Shown here piece after piece: positions 40,921 to 52,240 of a DNA stretch of 64,000 bases; the stretch's first letter is position 1; every line of letters starts with the position of its first letter. The notes under the pieces are model-generated. The model did not search any database. It was given only the letters and a program-made list of their open reading frames with translations, and was not told the origin of the DNA. Both the position numbers and the translations under genes were made by a program. Source of the DNA: Ophiosphaerella korrae (taxonomy: Eukaryota; Ascomycota; Dothideomycetes; Pleosporales; Phaeosphaeriaceae); assembly GCA_028456385.1 (NCBI GenBank), contig JALNQF010000040.1, positions 124,001-188,000 on the forward strand. Direction: 5' to 3'.

Positions 40921-43403
40921 TCACGTCTCTGTTAGTAACCGACCATCCCTATTGACAAGACGTAGTGGGCTGTTTCTCTCGTTGAGCTTAGCACTTGTCA
41001 CCAAGCCCTGTCCATCCCACTCAAAATCAACAGAACCGCCACCTCTAAGCCTCAGACCCCTAACCTTTCCATTCGCCCAAGCTGGCGGAATCGCAGGTCC
41101 CAAGACAACGATTCGCCTGGCATCGTCTCCAAACGCCAACGGCATATCCACAACCAGCATACTCAGCACCGCGCCTCCGAACCCAAAATTCGCATCAATC
41201 TGGAATGGCGTATTCAAACTCTTATACATAGAAAATCCGTTTCCGACAACATTTTCATCAATTGCGTAGCGGAGCTCAAAGTACGCTCGCTCGGTATTGT
41301 TCAATCTCGCCCAACAGGCTGAGCGCCAGAGCTTAGCCCACCCGGCATTTGCATCTGCAGCTTTGCCTTCACCTCGACTATACAATTTCTGTCTAATTGC
41401 ATCCTGGATGGTAGCGTTTGCATAGCCGTTCATAAAGGAAGCCAGTGAATAGCCGGGATACCAGCCCACTAGTTCAGACAGATGGCGGTGAGTATCGTTG
41501 ATGAAGTCGTAGCCCTGAGAGTCGGGGAGCTTCCATTCTTTGATTTGGCCCCAAGCTCCGACGTGGAAGCCTTTATCTAAACGGTCAAGAGAGCTTGATA
41601 CTTTGGCTAGAAAGGCAGCATCCGTATCCTTTACGATGGCGTTTACGGATAGCACCGCTTCGAAAACTTGGTGTATTAATTGCTGATAGTGCGTACAGCC
41701 GAATGTCGTGGGGCCATGCTCAGGACTATTGCAGGGATTTACGACAAGCGATTTATCTTTGGTGAAGGCATCTTCTTGTAATTGGCTGAGCCAAAACTCG
41801 GCAACACCCTTCATCATCGGATAGCCCTGCGACTTCAACCAGTCAGTATTACGAGAGTAATCCCAGTGGTCGAATACATGCTGCATCATCCAAGCTGCAG
41901 CCGCGGGGTAGTTGGCCCACAAAGCCTCGCTTTTCATACTCGTGTGCCCAAATACATTCATTTCATTGTGGACGACCCAGCCTGGTGCACCATACAGTAG
42001 TTCGGCTGTTTCACGTCCCCGTGGAATCCACGTGTCCGCCATATAGTCCCAAAGCGGTGACTGGAGGTCAGTCAATCCAGTTTGATCGGCTGTCCAGTGA
42101 TTCATCTGTACGTTGATGTTTGCATGGTAGTCGGCTGACCAGGCGGCCGTCACATTTTCGCTCCATCGACCCTGTAGATTTGGTGGTAGGGAGCCGGGCC
42201 TCGAGCTTGAGATAAAGAGATAGTTGGCATAGTCAAAGAGGAGATTTTCAAGGTAGGGGTCACCAGTTAAATCGGATGCTCTGTACCGCGTAGTGAGTTC
42301 TTCCGTCGGTTTTTTGGCGGAGCCAAGTGGGTCGGGTAGGGACAATTCGAACCGACCAGTAAGCGATGCGAAATCTTCGACATGCTCGTTCTTTAGCTCG
42401 ATAAACGTCTTTGAAGCTGCTTTCTGTGTCCTGTCTTCGACCGCCGGACCTGGGTCCTCCCCTCGAAACGAGTATCCAAATTCGGCTGTCCCCTTCTTCG
42501 CGTCATAGTTTGTCTCGGCGCCAACGACTATGGTCACAGATTTGGTCCCGTTCTGCGGCATGATTGTCATAGTGCTGGTTTTGTTGTTACATGACGTCCT
42601 GACGCCTGTTGGAGACGCAATACGAGCGATGGAATCGTATCGCATTCCCTCTGGTGGCCCGAGCTGCGTTACACCACGCATCCTCATATGTCCGAGCTCA
42701 CAGGAAAGACTCTGTAGGTCTGGGTTGACTAAATCATTATATAACCGCACTTTCAAAGGTGGAAGTTCTTGTGATGCGTGTACAGTATACACGCATACTT
42801 GGTTCGGGAATGAGCAGAAGGCGGTGGTCTCGAAGTCACTGGTATTACTATGGAATTGTGTCGTGTGGATCCCGTTGCTTATATCCAGCGTGCGTGTGTA
42901 GTTTGAGACAGGAGTATTGCCTGCATGTATAGATGGAATGGTGACACTGAGGTTGCCTAGCACCTGATAGGATCCGTACAAATTGTCACTACCTTGCAGC
43001 TCTGTCACATTCCCTGTACCATTGGTGAAGATCCAGTCCCTTATTCCCGGTAATACTGGAGCAATTGGTGAGGTAGGATTGCCACCAGTATAATTCTGCA
43101 CGTTGAATTTAGTGTTTCAGCATGCGAGACTTCGTAGAGTTAGTGGCTTACGGTGACTTCAAATGGCCCACCGGACCAGAGGCTGTCCAGATTCAACGTC
43201 AAAGTTTCAGATCCTGCAGGGCCAATGGGCATTGCGGCAAGCCGTCCATTGCCAAGAGGATATGTCGTTTTAATGATGTTGCTCCCGTTTGCGGGAGATG
43301 TGGACCATAACGATTTGGCCTCGACGAAGTCTCCAAGAGATAGTAGGGAATAGACACCCAGCCATGAAAGCTTTCCCGTAGCCATTAACATGGTTGCTAC
43401 CAA
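40921..43403 (-). CDS. Secreted GH95 alpha-L-fucosidase-like glycoside hydrolase
   Basis: Two exons, intron 43096-43151; the join gives GPFEVTNYTGGNP. About 810 aa, the usual length for GH95. The N-terminus LSWLGVYSLLSLGDFVEA is a signal peptide, then SLWSTSPANGSNIIKTTYPLGNGRLAAMPIG, the GH95 N-terminal domain start. Catalytic landmarks by comparison with the family: NVQMNHWTADQ (the paired Asn motif), CNSPEHGP (general acid Glu) and QIDANFGFGG (Asp of the inverting pair). Expected to hydrolyse 1,2-alpha-fucosyl or related plant xyloglucan side-chain linkages outside the cell. The several close N-terminal ATGs leave the exact start open. Flanked by two copies of a 29-bp repeat. Confidence 0.92.
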
Positions 43404-44687
43404 AAGTGAGGCATGAATCCCTAATCAGTCCTGTGAATTGGCAAGTCGCTTGCATTATTTGTACAGTTTGTACTTCACGTCATTATCCCGAACCGTCAGG
43501 TTTTTACCAGGGCCCATGGCAGGGAAATGGGGTACATACTTGCACGTAACCCATGTCGGGGTGGAAATTCCTCCGGGTCCAACCCTATATTGCAACGATA
43601 TGCGGAGTACTTGCATTTGTAGCACCAATACCGAGACGTCACAGCGGGGTAACGGTCGGAACGATGCACTTCAGAGAAAAAAAGATGCGCGCCTTCCTCC
43701 TTTATCAAAGAGATGAGATCTTGGTGACATCAAAGACATCGAGATATAGTGAAGAATGTCAGACTTGTTGGCGTGATGGTGGCACGTGGGTGGCTGTGGC
43801 CGTGGCGTCCAACCTCGGCACTCCACTTCGCTGGCTTGGCCTGTTCAGGATGTGAAGTAGCCCTGCTAAAATTTGTACCAAAACTCGTGTGCCCCATAAT
43901 TTCTCTGTCTACTTAGTAGAAACTTGCTCTTTAATTCTGTTAGTGCTCTCTATTGCATTGGTTAGCCTGACTTTGTGGGCTTCGATTGAAAATTTCGCCA
44001 CGTTTGCACTAGTGAGGCCGCACAGCGCCCAACCTTCCAAAATTCTACGGGACTAAAGAGAAGCCGTAGGCCGTTTGTCTCCGAATTCCCATTCTGATAT
44101 ATCCATGAGATGAGCGTAACATATCATAGTTTATTCATACCAGTCGTATATGTGATTTACAGCTTGTGGTAGTTTTGCGCTGGCCCTCCTATCTGTGCTA
44201 GATAGCAAGGCCTGATGTGTTATTCTACTTCGTATCACGCGTAGCGTACTTTCCGCGGTTCCCTGCCCACACTCACTTGTAGGCGCACGCACTTTGGGCT
44301 AACTTTTATGTTGTCTAGTTTGAGGCCTACTCTCTAACCGCGAGATGGAATTGGGCACAGGGACCATTGCTGTTAACATGCTTTATGAACCTGCCGTTTG
44401 CTTACAGCTCTGGAAAACGGCGCGGTGTTTGCAGTAGCGTCCTTCAGGACAAGCTTTCCAATCGGAAGTAATATTATCCATGGAGCAAGGGTAGGGCGAC
44501 ATGGTATAATCGGAGGTAGAAGTATCTCCAACGGCAGACTTCGGTTCTGTATTCACTTAGAAGTAATAGTCAGTAATTAAACACAAGGTATTAATGTAGA
44601 GTATATTGGCCATATGTAGATAAATGCGAGCGCGTACCTAGGTGACAAAGTGCTGAATTCACATCACCGCGAACCAGCAGAGGCATG

Positions 44688-44716
44688 CAAGATTCGACTG
44701 AAGTCTTCGCCGTAGG
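44688..44716 (+). repeat. Dispersed 29-bp direct repeat, copy 2
   Basis: Same orientation as 40474-40502, one mismatch (CGCCGTAGG versus CGCTGTAGG). Confidence 0.7.
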
Positions 44717-44822
44717 TTAGTATAATGAGTACTGCGCCCAGGTGGTAGGGTCGAAGAAGCTGCTCTCCACGAACTGGTTGAAAAGATTATGTCGGTAGGG
44801 TTATACAACGGGCGAGCCAAAA

Positions 44823-44864
44823 AGTATGGATTCGGGAGTATGGATTCGGGAGTACAGATTCAGC
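44823..44864 (+). repeat. Short tandem repeat, 14-bp unit, three copies
   Basis: Units at 44823, 44837 and 44851. The third differs by several substitutions. Confidence 0.6.
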
Positions 44865-45433
44865 AGTATAATAACAACCCCAAGGTGTCTATGCAAGCTA
44901 CATAAGAGATTTGTGAGAATAGGGAACTCCACCATAGGCCATTCTGTTCTGGGCTGATGCTTCCATAGTTAGGTGGTCACAAGTGAGTCGCTCTCCACGC
45001 AACCTGAGGCACCTGAGCCTAACGACTGATCGCCTCGAAATTACATACCCTACGTTGTATATCAATTCAAATCTTCTTTTCAACCATAAATCAAACTCGG
45101 GGAATCATCTGCAAGCAGAGAGAACGTATCGCTGAACATTCGGGATATTTGAAATGAAGCGGCTACGAGCTGACATTGTGTTAATTGAGTGAGCTTTTGT
45201 GGCGGACTGTTACGAATCATTGCTTAATTTGTGACCTGGAGATTACAAAAGATCTGAGCAAAGGATGGGATAGGGCACTACTCGAAAATCAAGATTGATT
45301 GATCGACTGCCAATGGGGGTGACTAAACGAATGGACTCATCATACTCGTTATAAAAGGCAATTACTACCCTTCGGAATCAGGGCACCATACCTGCAACTG
45401 CCTTTCCACCTTTGGTTCAATACTTCTCGTCTC

Positions 45434-46028
45434 CTATTCTGCGAAAGCTGAGAATTGCTCAGGCACATCTGCCTTAGCAGTGCCGTTATACATCAATGCT
45501 ACCAACTCCTTGGCCAGCTCTTGTTTCATTCCCTGAAGTTGATACTTCGTTCCATCATTCAATACCAGAGTGTCTACCAGCTGCGATCCTGTGCACTGAA
45601 TCTGTTGATCGAGCTCATACCTCTTCCTTCCAGCTTGGAACCAAGCACCACCAGCATAGGTGGCTCCACCTCCAATCTCTTGGAGACATCCATTACCACC
45701 GTTGCCTAAGACTTCGCGCCGAGCCTCGACGCCACAGTTGCTTCCCTGTCGGTTGCGTTGATAGCCCACTATAAGGGCATTGCGTGGCGTGCCGACGAAA
45801 CCAACAGACTTCCAGCCTCTACTGCCATTGATATCTCCCGCAGTGCAGCAGGTCTGAGTAATTGTTAGAAAATCAAAGTGGTTTAAAAGAGGTAATATGC
45901 AAACGTACTGCTTGAGGTATATTGTTGCAAGAGAGATAGCCACCTTGGCATCCCCCATCGTTCCTCATGCGAATCTCTACAGCTGAGACAACAGTAGCAA
46001 AGCTTATGACGAGGCTAAAGAAATGCAT
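45434..46028 (-). CDS. Small secreted cysteine-containing protein
   Basis: About 179 aa from an ATG at 46028 with one intron, 45854-45908; the join gives NNIPQATCCTAGDING. The first 16 residues (MHFFSLVISFATVVSA) are a clear signal peptide. The mature protein has seven cysteines (GGC, LSC, CC, SNC, GC, QC), so one would be unpaired, and is Gly-rich in the middle (GGATYAGGAWFQAG). No enzymatic motif is seen. The tail (KADVPEQFSAFAE) is hydrophilic. Size, signal and cysteines make it an effector-like candidate, which is inference from form alone. The frame open from 45958 is a partial view that skips the signal peptide. Unknown family. Confidence 0.7.
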
Positions 46029-49000
46029 CTTGAGTTAAGAACTTGGCAAAGATGTAGAACAAACTTAGGAGTTCTGATGGTGAGGATTGAAGTTGTTGCA
46101 ATGATGCGATGGATGTTCCATGAGGACACAATGAGCCTTTATACTAAGTCTCGCCACTCACTTCAGGTCATATATCGTTTATTATAGACTTAGCATCAGA
46201 ATCAGGTGCCCTTCAAGAATCTTGGCTTGCACACCTAGTGTCTCTGTGCCCAGACACTAAGGATGACGAGAATTCTTACAAGGCATACCCGGGCAGGGTA
46301 GCGTGGTGTATTGTCTCGGACAGTTTGAAGATGCTCAAATGCCGTATCTTAGTTTTTCGGAATACGATGACTGCGGTAATTGCTTCTTGAACCATTCTTT
46401 GGGCTGAGTAGCCTTCTGGTAACTAGTATTCTGGAGGTTCTCTTCTCATGATATCTTCCAAGTGCTCTTGCGCTTTGAAGTATACCTAGATACTTAGAGA
46501 TAGTATATTTACTCCACTTTATCAAACCTTCACGATATTTTCCATGCCTTCGGTCACGAGCAACAGCCATTTACTGGTGGCACTTGCAACCTTAGAATCC
46601 CTGGCCAGCCGTAGTCTGCCTAAATGGTTTCCAGCTTAGTAGTACTTACGCCCGACACCTTTTCATTTAGGTGGCTTATGCTACAGCAACCAAATCCAAG
46701 TAAGGCCACAGGGCGAACTGTAGGACCCGCTCGTTTAAGTAAACGGAGAAGTCCTCGCTTATGAATTACCACAACGCTAGCCGAATTCATCTATGAATGC
46801 CTAGAGAACATCGCCCCAATATAAAAAAACACGATAGATCAGTTCGCGTGAGAACTTGAGAACTTCATGAGGTTCTTCCCCACCGATCAGGCTAGGAATG
46901 GAATTAAGTTCCGCACCGATCTCAAAAGTATCGTTCTCTTGTTCAAAAGAAGCGAGAGAGCTAGATTACCCGGTAAGACTGTGAGAAAACGCCCATGGCC
47001 TTTAGATCTAGGCACGCGGTTGACAAAATAATGCGCACTCCCAGGCCCTCAATCCTCACCAAAACCAAGGAACGCCAAAATAGCACCGTACTTCCACACT
47101 CTATTACTCTACAACAGCGCAAAATAATAGAAGTATTAATTATACCAATAGATAGCTACTCTGTTTTTGTATGTTTTTAGAGAAGAAGAATTTAAGTTTA
47201 GAGTATATTCCTGTCGTCAGAGGCTGCTGTTATAGGCGAGTTTGGGAGTGCGCATTATTTTGTCAACCGCGTGCTAGGGTCTTACACTTGCATTCTTCAA
47301 GGCAGAATTGGAGGTTACTAGGTGCATGGCTTGCAATCAATGTCATATCTTGCGTTCAAGGAGCTGCCCTGGTGGAGCTCACAACAAAATCATGTTCTAC
47401 TTCTGCCTAATATTGACCTGTTTTGCAAGGCAACGCGAATATCTATATTTGTGTTCTCTGCTAAACCAAGTTTCATATCCAAACATGCTCTTTCAAACCA
47501 ATCCCATTTCTAGTATTTTCGCGATTGGGCATACTATTCCGGTTACCCAATCTTGAACCAAAAAATGAACCTATCCTCGCAATTACGTCTTTACTGAATA
47601 CTGCCAAAAAAAAAGAAATTTTACAACTAGCAACGACACCCATATTTATTTAAACGGGTCTGAGGACTTGTTAGTCTAAGGAGGCGATAGATTAAGGCCT
47701 AAATTTACGAGAAGGGTGCCACCTGAGCTCTATCCCAAAGTGGGTCTTCGTCTTCATTATGGTAATGTGTAATAATAGTAGCTAATCCTATAGCATTCAT
47801 GATGCATGCGCTATAAGATGGGCTAGAGACTATTTTTTCGGTTAGAAAGATATACCACATACGCCAAACCACTCAGAAAAATGGTGAGTAACCCGAGCTT
47901 GTTCATCAATCGATATATAGTTTCATAAAATGATTGATTGGAATGATAAATCTATAGAACTTGGTGATTATATTGAAGGGCATATGATTATAATTGTTAT
48001 TCTGGCCTTTTGTCGGCAGCAAAGTGAGGGGGTTTAGCTATCGTTGCAATTCACAAGAATTGCTAAAGAAAGACCGAACGATGTGATATTGATCAAGGCG
48101 AGTCCTACAAGCCCTTTGTAAAAAAATTCTCCTTGAGTTGTCGTAGACTCCGAAAAGGTGATTGTATAAGATCAATATTGATCCCTTAACCAATAGCATG
48201 GTGACAAAATAAGGTGCACCAAGTGAAGTATAAAACTCAAGGCGAATTGGCATCCTGTACTGATTGAGGACGTGTTACGTACTCAACTTCGCTCTTTGGT
48301 GAAGAAGTCATCGGGAAGTTCCTAAGAATGCCTGCCGAACCTAGCATCAAAGGCTATTTTTAAAAGAAGGAAGTATGCAATAAACCCTAGCTAGGCTGGA
48401 TAAGTACTGATGGGAAATTTATTCGATTATATCCGTACCATGCCGGCTATGATTAAGACTGTCTGGCTTCAGCTTTTCACCGCTTTCCTAGCTCTGTGAT
48501 ATCGTTTCTTACCATCATCCCGACCATGTCTACGATCAGACTTAAGGATCAAGCATGCGCGCATGCGAATATATACCATTAGACTACCTACCAATAGATA
48601 GTAAAATGTAATTTATAATCATTATAGCGGTTGTATTAGTCTCGTGGCGGGTGAAGCTTGACCAGGCGCCTGGAATAGGGCTCGTTGCGGGTAGGTCTGC
48701 AAGGGGCCTGAGCATCTTTGCGCGTAGTTTAGAACTATTTGGACGTAGAAAATTTAAACGTGGATGGTATGTAGGGATGGTTAAGGAGGGAGAGGCGTAA
48801 GCGCTCTGGACGCATCAGGGTCTCCGGCTCGACAAATCGATAAGAGTGTCAGCTGCCGCTAGGAGCCGGTCTGCTTTATATTTTCTCATGGGTAGCTGAA
48901 CAAATCGGAGCATATTTGAAGTTCGTTCGTAGTGGTACAGAGTGGCGGCTCGTTAGAATTTAATGAATGAGTTATCACCACAATCTCACATGAGATTCAT

Positions 49001-50070
49001 AGCGCTTAATACTATGTAGTTGGATGGGCTATCTGTTCTAACTAGTAGACTAATCGTAGCGCTTTAACTTTGGCATGTTGTATCCTCAAGATGACTAGGT
49101 CTAACTAAATTCGATAGATTATGTACGCGGGAACTAACAAATCAAAAGGCCTAAACGACACCCGAAAGGCAATGCACCACTACTAAGAACCAAACTCCTT
49201 CCGAACAGCAAAAGGGACCCTCATCTACCAGTGACAGAGGGTTATTCATCTCTGTTGTGAGGTATGACTGAAACCCTGACTTACCCATTGAACTAGCCCA
49301 ACTTGCGATGTGTGTTGGGAGATCTGTAAATTTTCTGATCTTTATACACATCGATAATACAGTTATAATTAGGAAAGACCAGAATAGAATAGGGTGCGGG
49401 GAATGTATAGCGCGTGACGTGTGGTGCAGCTCGAAGTGGGTGAGGAGCGGGTATAAAGAAGTGGTGTGAAAGGTTCGCTTATTGACTCCGCTTATCAGAG
49501 AGCCGTTCTTCGTACTCGAAAAATTGGCACGCATTCAAAAGAGGAAATTTCCTGTTGCATGGGAAAGAGTATGGCTAAAAAATGCAATGTTTATCTCAGC
49601 CTTTGTCAGCTAGTTGAAAGTGGGCCTGTTGACCTTGTGAAAAATTTTGGTTTTCTTTCTTAGTGAAAGATCAGCCGCTATTCAAGCTTATATGAATGGA
49701 AAACAACTGTGAAGCTATATTTCCGCAAGTTTTGTCCCCCTTTCCACTCCAGGGGCTATACCTATGCTTTCATCTATCTGACTATAAATCATGAAATGAG
49801 TGCCCCTGTAGAACCAATATAATTTCAAGATTTCCTAGTCGCTATACAATCCACTCACACTTTTTGTATATTCGCTTTATGCTCTTTTCACCAGCGATGC
49901 CCCTTTGCGCATCCATGGATGATAAGGGCTCAGTCCAATACCTATACAATTCACTCGACACCCTTGGATATAAACTACTCTAACCAAGCTAAACATAAAT
50001 TATCCTTTCTTTGAATCTAAGCTTTCGCGCTTGATCGTGTAGACGACAACTTCTCGACGACGTATTACAC
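46029..50070. other. AT-rich, gene-poor 4-kb block
   Basis: No supported gene. The sequence is visibly AT-rich with many stop codons in all frames. The only structured item is the MITE at 47012-47274. ORFs such as 46349-46570 or 49151-49534 have no conserved content. Confidence 0.5.
47012..47274. mobile_element. MITE with perfect 32-bp terminal inverted repeats
   Basis: Arms at 47012-47043 and 47243-47274 are exact inverse copies; the outer end reads GCACGCGGTTGACAAAATAA. Total 263 bp with an AT-rich non-coding centre. Flanking TAG on both sides (47009-47011 and 47275-47277) is consistent with a TA or TAG target duplication. Size, perfect arms and lack of coding sequence fit a non-autonomous TIR element mobilised in trans, recently active because the arms have not diverged. 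Confidence 0.8.
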
Positions 50071-51147
50071 ATGGTGACCGCTGTCACATTACCTGAGCCC
50101 GCACGGGCTCGCATTATCCGCGTCTCTAGTATACATGAAACAGCCGACGAGAAATTCATTGAGAGATATTTTGGAGACTTCAAAATAGAAGGTCAATACC
50201 GAACCGTCGACACCCGCGCAAGATCAAAGCTAGTCATATACGTACTATTCGCCACCATTTCCGACTGTGTCCGAGCGGTTAATCAGCCTCGCCGCATAAT
50301 CCAAAACTGTGTAATTGATATACAGCCTGCACCAACCGGGAGCTATATATGTATGAACCTTTACCACGTCTAAATCAACAAATTTGACATTGACATATGT
50401 ATAGTGAATGTAAACGAGACCAATTTTATTAATATATTATCACCTAAGGCCCAAGGATCTCCAAGTGATCCTCAATTTTTCTTTCGTAAATTGGACAGCA
50501 CAGAATTTTCACCCTTCTGCCGATTCCGAGTACTCGAACGTTAGTGATCTTTTGCATCAAGTTAACAAAGTACCATGCGTTGATTTAACGTTCCTAGATA
50601 TCAGGAAAAGTAGCGATATGCCAAAGCAGATTCCTATGAAAATGACGAAGCAAAAACGCACTTTGGACTATTCCCTTGAATTAGCAGACATAGGCGTGAA
50701 AGCCACTTACGAAGAGTTATTCAACGCTTGTCAAACCACAGATCTACTGGCGGAGAGGGTTGACAACGATTTCGGTAGCCCCTACGCCGAGACAGTAAAA
50801 AACAAAGACCCCGAATATAGCTATCAGATCCCCGCTAATTGGGATGCTCCGACATTCATTTCAAACGCACCTCGCTCTCCGCCTCCGGGCGTCGATGTCT
50901 AGTGAGTCGACCTTGATTTTTATTTATTCTTCAAAGTTTCGTGATGCTGACTTTATTAGTCCTTCCACAAGACCAAGACTGGAATCTCAACGGTCACGAT
51001 GCCTATGATACTACTAAGAATATTAACACCAAGGACGCATGGTACGACACTCAAGAAGATGACTGGCGTGGTATCAAACAGCATCGGAAACGGGGAATCT
51101 CAAATCTCCGTCGCATCATAGATGATGATAATGGGCGTAAGAAGTAG
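50071..51147 (+). CDS. Hypothetical gene with a possible RRM-like domain, splice sites unresolved
   Basis: Three consecutive open segments on the same strand: 50071-50373 (100 aa from an ATG), about 50465-50902 and about 50941-51147. The first has the look of an RNA-recognition fold: ARIIRVSSIHETADEKFIERYFGDF, then VIYVLFATISDCVRAV. The later parts are hydrophilic (ATYEELFNACQTTDLLAERV; WRGIKQHRKRGISNLRR). Short introns between the segments are likely, but several donor/acceptor pairs were possible and none could be fixed by phase and motif together. Function unknown. The RRM suggestion is tentative, supported only by pattern and by a second small RRM-like gene just downstream. Confidence 0.35.
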
Positions 51148-51797
51148 GTGGACGTGGGAAGTAGGAAATCACGAGGAGGCGAATAAATGGCCCGTCTTTC
51201 GGGGCGTTATCAATTTAGAAAGGATGAAGTGCGCAGTGTGGTTTTGTGCACAAATATGTACAGCTATTATTTATCGTCCCGAACCCGAAAGCTCCTTATA
51301 TACCCGAGTTGACCAACTCTGAGGTCAGTATATTGAAAATTTGGAAAGTTCATTTACCTTGTGTCAATACCAGATGAATGCAATAGATATAGGCTAGTAG
51401 ATAGTTCAACTAGAAATCCTAGATTACTCCAACTTTACTTGTAGTGGCCTCGAAAAAAAGTTTTAGGCAGCTTATTATTCTCTGGATGTCACATGTCAAG
51501 TCGCTAGTACCCTACTTCTTAGTCGACTGAGGGCCTGATGATTAATAGCTTTCTTTAAGTGAAAGCCGACTCTGATCGGACGTCATAGAAAGGCTGAAAG
51601 CATGTGGATGTCGCTTTTCTCATAGCAAACTATGAGGGAAATCCGTTTGTGCCTAGATATTCACTTCTCACTCCTCCTTAAGCTTGTTACACCATCACAC
51701 AACACGCTCTGTCGAATCTTCACTCCACCTTACCCCATTTGCTATCTTCATTCCACACATTTTCGCCTGTTCACGAAAAGCTCTCCAAACGTACATT

Positions 51798-52240
51798 ATG
51801 GCTCGTAAAATCGCCAAACGCGGCAGGAAAAACGCACCAAATGCGAACCAAAAGGTAGACTACTTACTACTCCTCTACCTATTTCTATCCTTTTAACTTA
51901 GATCTAGCAAAACCGTACATCCCTACCACCCCTAGCCAAGCAACCCACACCTCCCAAGCCCCACAAACCAGCATCTCGCCCCGGGGCCATCGTCTCCATC
52001 CACAATATCACGGCAGCAGCCACCGAAGCCGACGTGCGCACTTTGCTTGCTGGCATCCCGCTCACAGAGTATAAGCGGACCATCAACCACATGACCAACG
52101 AGCTTTCTGAGGCGGCGTTCTTGCTGTTTCCGAGCGTAGAGTGTGCGCAGCGTGCATTCTTCGCTTTGGATGCGAAGGAGTGGATGGGTAATGAAATACG
52201 AGCAAACTTCGTGAATGGGGTCAAGTTTGGGCGCGGTTGA
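51798..52240 (+). CDS. Small RRM-like protein, two exons
   Basis: About 129 aa. Exon 1 51798-51854 encodes a very basic start (MARKIAKRGRKNAPNANQK); intron 51855-51907; exon 2 51908-52240. After a Pro/Lys-rich linker, GAIVSIHNITAAATEADVRTLL begins an RRM-like domain (an RNP2-like IVSIHNI strand, then a helix), followed by EAAFLLFPSVECAQRAFFAL (RNP1-like strand and second helix) and a final strand. RNP aromatic residues are partly missing, so RNA binding is uncertain. The intron is phase 0 and skips two TAGs. Probably nuclear because of the basic N-terminus (inference). Confidence 0.55.

Larger units (their letters stand above)
43404..45433. other. Gene-free 2 kb with repeats
   Basis: No supported gene. 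A 14-bp unit AGTATGGATTCGGG is repeated three times (third degenerate) at 44823-44864. The second 29-bp dispersed repeat is at 44688-44716. ORFs are short and unconserved. Confidence 0.4.
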
